From Pholiota molesta (Eukaryota; Basidiomycota; Agaricomycetes; Agaricales; Strophariaceae): a DNA stretch of 21,256 nt. Location: NCBI GenBank assembly GCA_014925825.1, contig JACGCK010000480.1:1-21256 (forward strand), read 5' to 3'. Below are positions 10,541-21,256 of this stretch, piece after piece; positions within the stretch are counted from its first letter, which is position 1; the number at the start of each line of letters is the position of its first letter. The notes beneath the pieces were generated by a model. The model had not been told where the DNA came from. It saw only the letters and a list, made by a program, of their open reading frames with translations, and made no database searches. The translations under genes and the position numbers were made by a program.

Positions 10541-13013
10541 ACTGGAAGTCATGGCACATTAAGTTAATACGATCTGGGGAGTAATCGTACCTGTATTTTT
10601 AGACGCCTAGCTCACTGGCCAAACTTGTACGCCCTGGCTGTTGGCATGAAGCGATGGAGGTGTCATAAATGTAAATGCGTAGCCATTTGAAGGTCATCGT
10701 CATACTGATATCTCAATGTATTGGATTGGAGGTGTTCTGGACACGAGAAATATCGTTTTCATATGGATTTGAATTGATTTGCCATGGTAAATATAATTGG
10801 GCGCCTCAATGGCACTGAACCTGCACTGAACAAAGCTGAACAACCACCGCATGTAGATGTGCATATCTCTGTGGGATCATTGACATAACAACAGAAATCG
10901 GATTAATGAAAGTTACTTAGCTATGAAGTGATTAACAACGGAATATGATAATAAAGCAAAATTTGAAGTCAAACCCGGGCAAACGCTCGAAAGATATGAA
11001 TGGTCAAAATAGCGCCTTAGGACGTTGGAACACTGCACCAGGTCTCGAGGTGACCTGGCTTCCCAAGAAAAAACGAGTGGCCGAGATACACCTGGACGTA
11101 GGCTGGACGACGTTTTAAATAAGCTGGACATACAGATAAGTATTCAAAATTCTTCACGAGAAGCAAAGCAATGTTGGAGCGAGTATGTCCCACAACAGAA
11201 GGCTAGATACATACGCGCTTTTGCTAGCCCAAATATGACAAGAATACATACCCCTAAAAACGGAGATATACATATAAAGCTCTGAGCATGGGGATACTTT
11301 GGAAAACATACGCAGCGCGAGGGAGGCAGTGAAGCTCTGAGTTACGGAGAGGGGCTAATAAATCTATAGGTCTCAGACATTGCCGGGCTTGGGTTCTGTG
11401 TCCATTACTTGGACCGGAAAACTGTGCGTCGGGCTATGTAACAAGCTTTTTTATGCACTTACTCCTCCGCTGAATGGTCGTCGGGCTGCGGATGTATGCC
11501 GAGACGACCTTGGCCTGACTTGGCCTGACCTTGGCCGCGTTTGCCAGGCCGCCAGGCGTTTGCGTCAGCAGATTGGAACGGTAGGGAAATTTAGATAGGC
11601 GTGGCTGAGATGGCTGAGTGCGTGTCTGGACTCTGCACAGCCTCGCATGGTAAATTTTAGCGCTTCTTCAATATCTTCGACTTCCAGAAGTAAAATTGTC
11701 TGCCGACAAGTTATGCACACGGATCTACCTATAAGCGTATGTATAGCTGAATATGGGAATGCGTGCAAGTGGAAGATAGATACCTGCATACACATGGTGT
11801 TTGGCGTGTTGGCTGTGGGGTATTTGTGGCTTGCGAAAAACGAATCAAGCCGCTCGACTAAATCTTGAATACGGTTGTACCTCCTTCTTGATTCGGAAAT
11901 TGTGAAATGGTTCAGAGCAAAGGTACGCAGTGAGATGCACTATGCATTACTGCTCTATTTGGTTTTTTTGGATCATGAAATGGCGGTGGAATCGGATAAA
12001 GGAGGTATCCGCGAAGAGCGAAATTGCGAATCCCACAAGTCGTGCTCACGGATCAAGAGCAGTTCGAGGGCATGCGTATTTAATATAGCTAGTGGCACCT
12101 AAGGGTAAGGTTGAAGGTCGTTTCAGTTCAGGGAACGAAGTAGAAGCGCGTTTGGTCCAGGATTTTGTGCTGCATCGGCGTGTAGTTGTCGAATTATACA
12201 TGATTGACGGAATGAGGCATGTGTTTTGAGATATGCATCTAGGCGGCCGAGCAAGTTGAGCAGACTGAAGAAAGCATAGTTCAGTCGGCGCTGAAGCCTG
12301 AGTGACATAAATCCGAACCGCGGGTCCGCTAGATGATGTGCCCTCGGCGCCAGCATAATTTGGTATAACAGGCAGACCTGATCGGACTGGGGGCGGAGAA
12401 GATGAAGGCCCCAGATCACTTTACATCGCCTGCAGGGTTTTCATTATCTAGCCTAGATAATAATATGCTGCGTTTTGCGTAGACTGCGGCCCGGAGCCAG
12501 ATGAATGCGATCCTAAGCTTTCATCGATATGTACCCTATGACGATGATTGTATTGGTAGACAATGAAATGACGATGCCGCTGTCGTTGTGGAATAGATGG
12601 GTGGAAGCGTAGGGAAGCGTAAATATGGAGCCAAGTGGACAAGAGTGCAAGCGTAAACAGACTCACGTGTTGATTCAGACAGATTCTCGAAACGGGGTTG
12701 CCGAATTAGTCATTGACAAGTCCGAGTTGAACAATGTGTCCACTGTCCACAGCCCGCCTTCACAGCGTCGGGATAGCACTGCGCCTACGTCTGAGCAGTG
12801 CAGACAGCGGCCAGGAATTTAGGTGCTGGGCAAGCGAACCAGCTGTTCGCTTAATCTGGGATCTGTGGTGTTGCAGAACTAATTCTGGCACGCACAGCCT
12901 CGTACTATACGACCGTGACACACTGCTGGCTTGGCGGCACTATTTGAACGGGTGTCCCACATCCTGCTTTGCTTTCCACGCCATCTACGTCGCCAGAGTT
13001 TTCTACTCGCATT
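10541..13013. other. Intergenic region between tRNA-Arg and the Ca2+-ATPase gene
   Basis: About 2.5 kb without a gene I can support. Open frames such as minus 12123-12419 (98 codons, Leu- and Arg-rich) have no recognisable motif and no splice partners. A short tandem repeat sits at 11506-11536. The last 300 bp before 13014 must contain the Ca2+-ATPase promoter; I see no diagnostic element in it. Confidence 0.5.
11506..11536. repeat. Short tandem repeat, three copies of a 10-11 bp unit
   Basis: The sequence runs GACCTTGGCCT, GACTTGGCCT, GACCTTGGCC, three near-identical units, each with a GGCC core. A related CAGGCC/CAGGCG pair follows at about 11545-11557, and a 9-bp direct duplication TGGCTGAGA/TGGCTGAGT lies at 11602-11619. 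It looks like simple slippage-type repetition. Confidence 0.7.
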
Positions 13014-16000
13014 ATGGCTTCCTCGGATGATGGCCACAGTATCCCTTCCATCAACATAACCATCGACCCACCCATCCCGCCGACGTCGTGCCCTCCCTAC
13101 ACTCTGGGGCTTTCTTGTCGCCAACGACCTATAGGACGTATGGTTCTTCATCCCCCACGCCATCAGACTACAGCTCTGCACCCCCATCCCCCACCCTCTC
13201 CAACCATTCCGTCCAGTATCCCACCACGCTACACCTACGACAGAACAACCCCGAACAGTCGTCAGGTCTCACTTCGCTCAATCTCTTGAGTCCCAATAGT
13301 CATCACCGCAAGGGCAGCGACACCACTTCCCTCACGGACGTAGAGTCTGCTGAACTCCGGCATGTTGCATCAACCAGGAGTTCTTTGACACATGTTGACT
13401 ATCATTCGCCTGCCAGTCCTCAGATCACAGCGCTCGACGCGACTACTACGAGTGAGAAGCAGGGGAAGGAGAAGGAAAACGAGAAGGAGAAAGAGAAAGA
13501 TGGAAAGAAGAAGAAAGGCAAGAAGGGAGACGACGCCGACGATGGCGAGCCCACCAAGACGGCTCATGAACTGGAGCTCTCGCAGGATGATGCTATTGAC
13601 CCTGCCCCCTTTCATTTTAAACCGTTTCAACTGGCGCATATACTCGATCCCAAAAGCCTTCCTCTTCTCACATCTCTCGGCGGCGTGAAAACTCTATTAC
13701 GGGGACTGGGTGTCGACGCAAATCATGGACTCTCTTCTACGTCTGCGTCAACAAATGCAGATAACGATGCTTCACGTGCTCCTCTGTTGGAAAAGACACA
13801 TGAACCTTTTGCGGGCAGCGAGAAGCTGCCAGAAATCACACTAACAGAACCTGGAGGTAAACCCGCCCCTCCAACTGTCGCCGACTACAGTGCCGCGTTT
13901 AATGCGACACTGGAAGACCGCCGGCTTGTTTTTGGCGAGAATGTTCTGCCCACACGCGTCAGCAAGACGTTACTCCAATTAATGTGGCTCGCTTTGCAGG
14001 ACAAGGTTTTGGTGCGTTGCGCTTCGGTTCCTATTTTTTCTTTCTTTCGACGAGGCTCTTACATCGTTTTTAGATCCTGCTTTCAGTTGCCGCAGTTATC
14101 TCTCTGGCACTGGGTTTCTTCCAGGACTTTGGAACAGCTCGCGATCCCGGTGAGCCACCCGTCGATTGGGTCGAAGGCGTCGCCATCATGATTGCAATTG
14201 CAATTGTTGTAAGTACCATCGTTTGGGAGTTTGCATATCTTGAGGGACTCGTTTGAAATCATCTTACCAGGTTGTTGTGGGATCTCTGAATGATTGGCAA
14301 AAGGAGCGCCAGTTTAAGGCTCTCAACGAACGTAAAGAAGAGCGCGGAGTCAAGGTCACACGCGACGGCGTCGAAAAAATGGTTGATATCAAGGTTCGTG
14401 CGCATATATTCATATTTTGTGTTCCTTTCGACTTTTCTCACCTGAAATTGAATACAGGAAGTCGTCGTTGGCGACATCGCCCATCTCGAACCTGGTGAAG
14501 TTATTCCTTGTGATGGAATTTTCCTTTCAGGACACAATGTGAAATGTGACGAATCGGGGGCTACTGGGGAGTCGGATGCAATCAAGAAAGTGTCCTACGC
14601 CGAGGTTATGGAACTTCATCTTCAAGCGGAGGCTGCAGGCAAGGACCCCGAGGGCGGGCATACAGACTGCTTCATCATCTCGGGAAGCAAGGTTCTAGAA
14701 GGAGTTGGTAAATATGTTGTCGTCGCGGTTGGCACGAAGAGCTTCAACGGCCGTATCATGATGGGTGCGTCAAAGCTGATGTACGGTTCGATTGTAAAAT
14801 TGATTATTGGCATGACTTTCACAGCCCTCCGTGGTGACACCGAGAACACACCACTCCAACTGAAACTCAATGCCCTTGCAGAGCTCATTGCAAAGCTTGG
14901 CTCAGTGGCTGGTTTAGGTTTGTTTGTGGCTCTGATGATCAGATTTTTCGTTCAACTCGCCCAAGGCGAACCTGCCCGGTATGCTCTCTGCGCATTTTCT
15001 CTCTGCGCATTCAGCTCTGACAGTTTACTTTTACCACTAGTACTCCGAGCCAAAATGGTATCGCTTTTGTCAACATACTCATCATCGCCGTCACTTTGAT
15101 TGTTGTCGCCGTCCCTGAAGGTGGGTTTTCTATGTTGCATTCACACTGCATTGACTCATGATTTGTTCCTTGACAGGTCTGCCACTGGCTGTTACCCTCG
15201 CACTGGCATTTGCAACAAAACGGATGACATACGAGAACCTGCTTGTCCGTGTCCTTGGCTCATGCGAAACGATGGCCAACGCCTCTGTCATTTGCACTGA
15301 CAAGACCGGCACAATAACGCAGAACTCTATGACTGTTGTAGCCGGCTCCATCGGTATCCATGCCAAGTTTGTCCGCCGGCTCGAGAAGAATGCTGCGCGG
15401 ACGAACGCCGACGATCACACAAAGTCAGGTTCGGAAACCGAAGTGCCACGAAAGCACCATCAAGACTTCTCCATCGACCAGACCGAGCTGAATACTATCC
15501 TGTCGCCCGACGCCCGCGAGCTTTTCAACGAGGCCGTCGCTATCAATTCAACAGCTTTCCAAGATAAACATCCTGAAACAGGCGAGACTATCTTCATCGG
15601 CAGCAAGACTGAAACGGCTCTTTTGCAATTCGCCCAGGAACTCAAATGGAAGGATTTCCAACAGACACGCAACGCCGCCGACATCGTGCAGCTGATCCCG
15701 TTCTCGAGCGAGCGTAAATCGATGGGCGCTGTCATTCGGCTTCCTACTGGAGGCTACCGCGCGCATTTCAAAGGCGCAAGCGAAATCCTCGCGAAGAAAT
15801 CTACGCGTCACATTGTTGTATATCAGGATGGAAAGTATCCAGATGGAATTGAAACGCGGCCTATCGACGACTTGGCTAGAGAGAACATCAGCCGGACGAT
15901 CATATTTTACGCGAATCAGACTTTGCGAACTATCGCGCTTTGCTACCGTGACTTCCCATCGTGGCCGCCTCCAGGAATGACCCTCAATGCGGAACACGAG

Positions 16001-17755
16001 GTCAGTTTTTTTTCATCTTCTTGTCTCGTATTTCTTGACTGATTGCTGCTTTCTTTGAGATCCCCTTCGAGGACTTATCCCAGGATTTAACTCTCATCGG
16101 CATCACTGGTATTGAGGACCCTCTACGCGACGGTGTGCCGGAGGCTGTCATGAAATGCCATCGGGCAGGAGTGACTGTCAAGATGTGCACGGGAGACAAC
16201 GTACTCACTGCGAGGTCGATTGCGACACAATGCGGCATCTTCACCAAAGGCGGTATAATCATGGAAGGCCCCGTTTTCCGTCAGCTCAGCCAGTCGGAGA
16301 GGATCGAGATCGTGCCTCGCCTGCAGGTTCTAGCTCGCTCGTCGCCGGAGGACAAGAAGGTTTTGGTCGAGACGCTCAAGATGATCGGCGAGATTGTCGG
16401 TGTCACTGGCGATGGTACTAACGATGGACCGGCGCTCAAGACGGCGAACGTCGGCTTTTCGATGGGTATCGCTGGTACTGAGGTCGCTAAGGAGGCGTCA
16501 GACATTATTCTTATGGACGATAATTTCTCTTCCATCGTCAAGGCTATCATGTGGGGTCGTTGCGTCAACGACGCTGTCCGCAAGTTCTTGCAATTCCAGA
16601 TCTCTACCAACGTCACAGCTGTCATTATCACCTTCGTCTCTGCCGTCAGTTCGGTCCAGGAGACATCTGTACTATCGGCGGTGCAGCTTCTCTGGATCAA
16701 CATTATCATGGACACTTTCGCCGCTCTGGCCTTGGCTACTGACCCTGCCACGGAGAACCTCCTCGACCGCAAACCCGACAAGAAGAATGCACCTCTGTTC
16801 TCCGTGGAGATGTACAAGATGATTTTGATGCAGTCCGTTTATCAGGTCATCGTTATCCTCTTGTTCCATTTCCGCGGTGTCCAAATCTTGGGCTTCGAAG
16901 ACACCGCAGCCAGCCAGCTTGACGTGAAGACACTCGTCTTCAATGCTTTTGTCTTCGCTCAGATCTTCAACTCGATCAATTGCAGGCGCCTTGACAGCCA
17001 CCTTAACATCTTTGAGAATATGACCAAGAATCCCTTCTTTATTGGCATCACATTGCTCGGTATGGCGTCCTCTCGATTGTTATTGTTTACATCTCTCTAA
17101 TATTGTATCTGTAGAAATTGTGGTTCAGGTCCTGATTGTTTTCGTTGGTGGCGCTGCCTTCCAGGTCACTCGCATTGGCGGGCGTGAATGGGGTATATCT
17201 CTCGCTCTCGGCGTTGTCTCTATTCCCTGGGGTGCTGTTATTCGATTGATGCCTAACGGGCCCTTCGAGTGGCTATTCAAACTCATGAGGCTTATGAAGG
17301 AGCCCAAAGAAATCCTTCCGACCGTGAAACATGACCAGGATGGATGGAACGGCGCTATCAACATGGTCCGGGACAACCTCAGCACGTTCGCTAACCTTCG
17401 TGGCGGTCGCTTGAGGTCTTCATCTTTCGTCATCAAGAGCCGTTCGGCGCGTTTAAGCTCGGACGAGCGCATGGGAATGTAAGTTCTTTCTTTCCATTCA
17501 TTTGGAAAAGGCCTGTTGCTTATCATTTATTTTCCGCGTAGATCATCTGTTCTAACGATGGCCCCCACCCTTATGATTGGAGCTGTGGCTGCTGGTCAAG
17601 CCTACCTCCAACCAGGTTCTTTGTCGGATCCTGCACACAACGATCCTTCTCGCTCATCAGCTGCCCTTTGGGAAGGCAAGCTCCAAATTCATCCCGATAC
17701 GTCTGCAGATGATCCCGTCTACAAGCAATTCGGCGGAAAGGAGAACATCGCTTAA
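13014..17755 (+). CDS. PMC1: Calcium-transporting P-type ATPase (type IIB, PMC1-like)
   Basis: Pumps cytosolic Ca2+ out against its gradient using ATP; fungal PMC1 proteins usually sit in the vacuolar membrane. Exons: 13014-13084, 13135-14011, 14074-14208, 14271-14393, 14458-14764, 14825-14978, 15041-15120, 15177-16000, 16060-17059, 17115-17478 and 17542-17755, about 1382 aa with consistent phases. A low-complexity N-terminus has a Lys/Glu-rich run (about 130-162). Then come FGENVLPTR, the actuator TGES (about 438-441), AVPEGLP in M4, the phosphorylation site ICTDKTGTITQ (Asp about 624), SKTETALLQFA, KGASEIL in the nucleotide domain, MCTGDNVLTARSIA, GDGTNDGPAL (from about 974) and NIIMDTFAALALATDPA in M6. 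AVPEGLP and the M6 sequence place it with PMCA-type pumps, not SERCA. No calmodulin-binding site is obvious. The first intron is the least certain: its donor may be 13085 or 13088, both weak. The ATG at 13014 (ATTATGGCT) is the best start for this frame. Confidence 0.93.
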
Positions 17756-18623
17756 CTCTTTACTTTTTTTCTTGTCCTATACGGTTAGCCGTCATCCCAT
17801 ACGGCGTATATCGCTTCGAGTCAGAAGCTGCGAATGTCCAGTGCGACTCACCAATGACATGATACCTTTCTGGCAACATACCACGCACTCTTAATCACTC
17901 GCAATCTTTTGGCACTTCATTCAACCAGGGTTCTCGCCCTTCCTCATATCAAGTATCAAACATAGAGCAATGAAACCACTTTATTATCTTATTCCCCAAT
18001 CACTAGACTAGTATTTCTCTTGACGACCGTTCGCATTTCACGTCTTGCTCTCTTGACCAGCTTTTACTCCTCTACAACGCACAGAAACCAATGAAGGCAT
18101 GTTTTCCATGGTATATATACCTATATAAAAACCTCAACTTCCACTGCCGATGCATCTGGCTAGCTTCTAGCGTAAGAGATGTAGCTATAGGATAACACGA
18201 ATCATGTATTATTAGTTTTAATGTCATAAGTATACTCCTCCATATGAAATGTGGTGTGCATACACGTTATTTATTGAAGTGCTACCACCTCAGAAGTTGT
18301 TCAGTCGTAGTCAATGAATACGCACCCTCATTTCTCAATATGTCCAATACAAAGGAAATGGAAGATCGACGATAAAAATGGATGCAATCAAACCCCAAAA
18401 GTAATGGTATACCGGATATCTTCCATCGATCTATTCACTTCAGCCAAAAAGCTGCCTCGTGTCATTGATTTCATGATCAAGCATGAATCCCTCACAGTGC
18501 CTAGATGTGAATTCTGAGAAGCGTCGCGATTTGGTTTAAAGGAGTAACTCTGAGGTCTTCCTGTACAACTTTCCTTTTCCCTGAACTGCCATTTCTTCAA
18601 AGAGCATTATAACTGCCACCGCC
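17756..18623. other. Intergenic region after the Ca2+-ATPase
   Basis: About 870 bp, AT-rich, with no open frame I can support. Its first part should hold the Ca2+-ATPase 3' UTR and polyadenylation site; TATATA-type tracts lie near 18110-18130. The last bases (GCCACCGCC before ATG 18624) give a strong start context for the next gene. Confidence 0.5.
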
Positions 18624-19482
18624 ATGCAATCCCAGCCAACCTCGAAGCCTCTGATTTTGTATGACTTTTCAATATCTACAATGTTGTATGATTGTATTCA
18701 CATTATACATGTTTCCGCAGATTATTGGGCCAGACTGGATCTGGGAAGAGTACAGTAAGAGCCGACTTGCATGGTAATTGAAGGGCCTAACTTGAATATA
18801 TACGCTCGTAGTTCATTTCTACAGTCGGAGCCACGAGTGTTCTACACCCCGGCCAAACGCCAAAAGTTGGACACGGGCTATCTTCTTGTACAAAGGGCCT
18901 GGAAGAATACGCAGCCATCTTTCCAAAAGATACTAAAAATCAGTGCAACTCGTCGATACTCCCGGATTCGATGACGACGAATTAAACCAGGGAGATTGCG
19001 ACAAGTTGAGAATAATTATAGATTGGCTCAAAGCTCGGTAAGAAAAATCGACCTACGCCACGCCAAAAGCTCTAATCATAAAGAACTAGACAAGTAGGGC
19101 CTGTTCTTATCATATATCTGCTTGATATCACCCAGTGCAGGTTGACCACGAGTTCAGGCACGATGGGCCCACAAAGATCTCTCGTCCTCCAGGTGTCGTA
19201 TTCGTGACCACAAAACGGAACCAGATAAACGGAAAGGAACTGCAGAATCGCGAAAAATTGCTTGAAAAGCAGTTTCCAGATTGCAAGCTCAAGTCTTTTA
19301 ACGGTAGCCCTGAATCCGCTTGGAAGATCCTTGAAGAAGTGTGCTCCGACACTACGACAACGAAAGAGCTCATTATTGAAAGGTTGCAACGCATCCAAAT
19401 GGTCTTCCACTCGTACCAAACGATTATAAAGGCATACAGAAATATGTTCATCTTTTCATTAAATGGTCGAAGGTTCGTCTGA
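18624..19482 (+). pseudogene. AIG1-like P-loop G-domain GTPase, frame-disrupted
   Basis: Resembles the AIG1/septin-like P-loop NTPase family that is greatly expanded in Agaricomycetes and functionally uncharacterised. Exon 1 (18624-18658) begins MQSQPTSKPLIL; exon 2 (18721-18754) encodes LLGQTGSGKST, the G1 P-loop; exon 3 (18812-19037) has VGHGLSSCTKGLEEYAAIFP, then, after a 1-nt frame loss near 18940, VQLVDTPGFDDDELNQGDCD (G3 motif DTPG) and IIIDWLKAR; exon 4 (19090-19482) has GPVLIIYLLDITQCRLTTS, a second 1-nt frame loss at about 19135-19170, then PPGVVFVTTKRNQI and LLEKQFPDCKL. Introns 18659-18720, 18755-18811 and 19038-19089 keep good splice sites. The G4 position reads TTKRNQ where family members usually have TTKW. 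With two frame breaks it cannot make a full protein as written. A recent pseudogene or sequence errors. Confidence 0.8.
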
Positions 19483-19963
19483 TTTTGCTCCTTGATGATT
19501 CATATTAGGTTCTCCTTGCTAATTGATCAATTCTTAGTGATTGTTAATCAGAGTATTAGAAGGTCATCGAGTAGTAGAATGAGAGGTTTATTACCATTTG
19601 CTGATTCAAAAAAAAGCAACTGTTGCGAGTTGCTTTTAGTCATGAGTCGCGACAGTGGGCTGGCCCAAGCACGGCCCAAGCCAAAAAATTGGCCTCGGAA
19701 TAGCAAACGAGCTTCGTCAAGGATCATCACATATGTGGTTGCAAAGGCAGGTGAACGATGGTATATGCATTTGAGAGTGACATATATGCGAGAATGGAGC
19801 CTTGGTGAAAGATTGACGGTGAAAGACGTGAAAGACCAGGGACAGGTTTGAATCACGAGACTAGTTTGTACTGGGATCAATTCAAACAGGTGCAGCAAGC
19901 GCGACTTGCTTTCAGCCACATTCATTATTCCCTCCTCGTAGGCTCGAGCATTTTAATCATCCA
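19483..19963. other. Intergenic region and RAE1 promoter
   Basis: 480 bp with no supported gene. It contains short self-complementary segments, for example GCAACTGTTGCGAGTTGC at 19616-19633 and GGGCTGGCCCAAGCACGGCCC around 19658-19678, with no evident function. The RAE1 promoter must lie here. Confidence 0.45.
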
Positions 19964-21256
19964 ATGTCGCTCTTCTCGAACGCCGCGTCAACCACGGTGG
20001 GCGCCTCTGTCAATACTTCCTCTACAGCAGAGAAGGACATTGAAGTTGCCGACCCGCCCACCGATTCGATATCCTCTATCTCTTTCTCCAGCCAGGCCGA
20101 CTATATGGCTGTTGGAAGCTGGGATAATAGCGTACGTCCATCTGCTATGGTAGAAAACGACTTTCTTTTGACTTTAACGCGTTCTGAAGGTACGAATCTA
20201 TGAAGTAGGCGCTAATGGACAAACTCAAGGAAAGGCTATGTATCAGCATCAAGGGCCGGTGTTGAATGTGTGTTGGAACAAAGTTCGTTATTGTCCATTC
20301 CCATAGTATGACCACCCATTGATTTGGAGAGTAAAGGAGGGAAACAAGATTTTCTCCGGAGGGGCTGATAACGCTGGTCGCATGTTCGATGTAACAACGG
20401 GCCAAGCAACCCAAGTCGCCCAACATGATGCGCCTATCAAAGTCGTCAAATGGGTAGATACTCCTCAGGCTGGGATCCTTGCTACCGGCAGCTGGGACAA
20501 AACAATTAAAGTGCGCGTCTTTTTGTTTATCTAAAGGTTCTTGGTTTAATCTCCTATTAATTAGTATTGGGATCTGCGGACTGCCAACCCAGTCGCCACT
20601 GTAACACTACCTGAGAGATGCTATACCTTTGACATCCAATACCCTCTTATGGTGGTTGGAACCGCCGAGCGCCACATCCAAATCTTCAATCTCACCAACC
20701 CAAATACAGCTTACAAGGTACAGCGAATGCCTTGATTGTGTCTCAAAGTTACCTGCTAACGTCTTTCCTTTTTCAGACTATAATCTCACCGCTGAAGTGG
20801 CAAACACGCGTAGTATCTTGTTTCACAACGAATCCTGTCAATAGCGGCTTTGCGGTCGGAAGTGTGGAAGGAAGAGTGGCCATCCAGTAAGTCGATTATA
20901 TAAACCACGTGTTCCAAACTGACTGATTCTCTCAGATATGTCGAGGAGAAAGACGCACAGTGAGTACTTCCCAAAAACATACTGCCTTTGCTGATCAGCA
21001 ATCCAGGCACAATTTCTCATTCAAGTGCCATCGCCGCGATTCCACCCCTAATTCCAAGGACCAAGCTTTAGTATATGCAGTCACGATATCTCGTTCCACC
21101 CTGTACATGGCACATTCTCAACCTGCGGTCAGTTAACTTGTTCAGACTTGACTATAGTACTGAATATGCTATATCAGTGCTGATGGTACTATCCACTTTT
21201 GGGACAAGGACGCCCGTACCCGTCTAAAAAGTAGGTTATCCTTGCCAGATCTGCCG
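19964..21256 (+). CDS. RAE1: mRNA export factor Rae1/Gle2 (WD40 nucleoporin), partial at 3' end, with two frame breaks
   Basis: Rae1/Gle2 is a seven-bladed WD40 protein that binds Nup98-type nucleoporins and acts in mRNA export at the nuclear pore and in spindle assembly. Exons: 19964-20131, 20190-20282, 20337-20510, 20565-20717, 20777-20886, 20936-20959, 21007-21127 and 21178-21230, with introns of 47-59 bp; a donor GTAGGT at 21231 leads out of the window. Recognisable blocks: SISSISFSSQADYMAVGSWD, FSGGADNAGRMFD, HDAPIKVVKWVD, ILATGSWDKTIK|YWDLRT, VGTAERHIQIFNL, FAVGSVEGRVAIQ|YVEE and the diagnostic NFSFKCHRRD. After KDQALVYAV the frame breaks by one missing base near 21083 (continuing as DISFHPVHGTFSTC), and another base is missing at the exon junction 21127/21178 before ADGTIHFWDKDARTRLK. 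All splice sites and protein blocks are otherwise well conserved, so sequence error is more likely than gene death. Confidence 0.92.

Noticed and set aside
11506..11619. GGCC-rich repeats considered as CRISPR-like or regulatory array
   Set aside because: Units are only 9-11 bp, two or three copies, without spacers; the host is a fungus. Simple tandem duplication explains them.
12123..12419. 98-codon minus-strand frame in the region before the Ca2+-ATPase
   Set aside because: Leu/Arg-rich without motifs, splice partners or a convincing start context; expected by chance in 2.5 kb of GC-balanced DNA.
12448..12666. 72-codon minus-strand frame with a hydrophobic signal-like N-terminus
   Set aside because: The hydrophobic start is short and the rest is His/Arg/Ser-rich with no cysteine pattern or other support for a secreted peptide.
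16281..16817. 178-codon open frame antisense to the Ca2+-ATPase catalytic region
   Set aside because: The sense strand encodes invariant P-type ATPase motifs here; the antisense frame has no recognisable content and is a codon-usage shadow.
21071..21177. An alternative intron that would bypass the RAE1 frame break
   Set aside because: Using GTATAT at 21071 as donor with the acceptor at 21177 removes conserved WD40 sequence and leads to an immediate stop in the next exon.

Overview
The window looks like nuclear DNA of a filamentous basidiomycete, most likely an Agaricomycete. Genes are cut by many short GT-AG introns, nearly all 47-70 bp. Coding exons of highly expressed genes favour C-ending codons. 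The recognisable proteins are fungal: ribosomal P0, trehalose-6-phosphate synthase, a PMC1-type Ca2+-ATPase, the Rae1/Gle2 nucleoporin, a GMC oxidoreductase and an AIG1-like P-loop G-domain protein. All identifications come from reading the translated exons; no database search was possible.

Layout, left to right. 1-2119 (+): the 3' part of a GMC oxidoreductase gene that starts before the window; its 5' half carries several reading-frame breaks. 2120-3855: no coding gene; the right end is probably the RPP0 promoter and a leader with two candidate introns. 3856-5072 (+): RPP0, four exons, 312 aa. 5443-7293 (+): TPS1, five exons, 549 aa, starting 370 bp after RPP0. 7294-13013: a 5.7 kb gene-poor stretch whose only certain gene is an intron-containing tRNA-Arg(CCG) on the minus strand (10459-10540), plus two weak unidentified protein-like relics. 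13014-17755 (+): a PMC1-type Ca2+-ATPase, about eleven exons and about 1382 aa. 18624-19482 (+): a broken AIG1-like P-loop GTPase gene. 19964 to the window end (+): RAE1/GLE2, partial at its 3' end, with two single-base frame breaks in its last visible exons.

The intact genes are unrelated housekeeping functions (translation, trehalose synthesis, calcium homeostasis, mRNA export). All protein genes lie on the plus strand; the tRNA is on the minus strand. I see no gene cluster, operon, defence system, CRISPR array or intact transposon. The features most worth checking are the repeated single-base deletions (GMC, GTPase and RAE1), the 21-nt last exon of RPP0, the stop-free 60-bp intron of the Ca2+-ATPase, and the tRNA intron.
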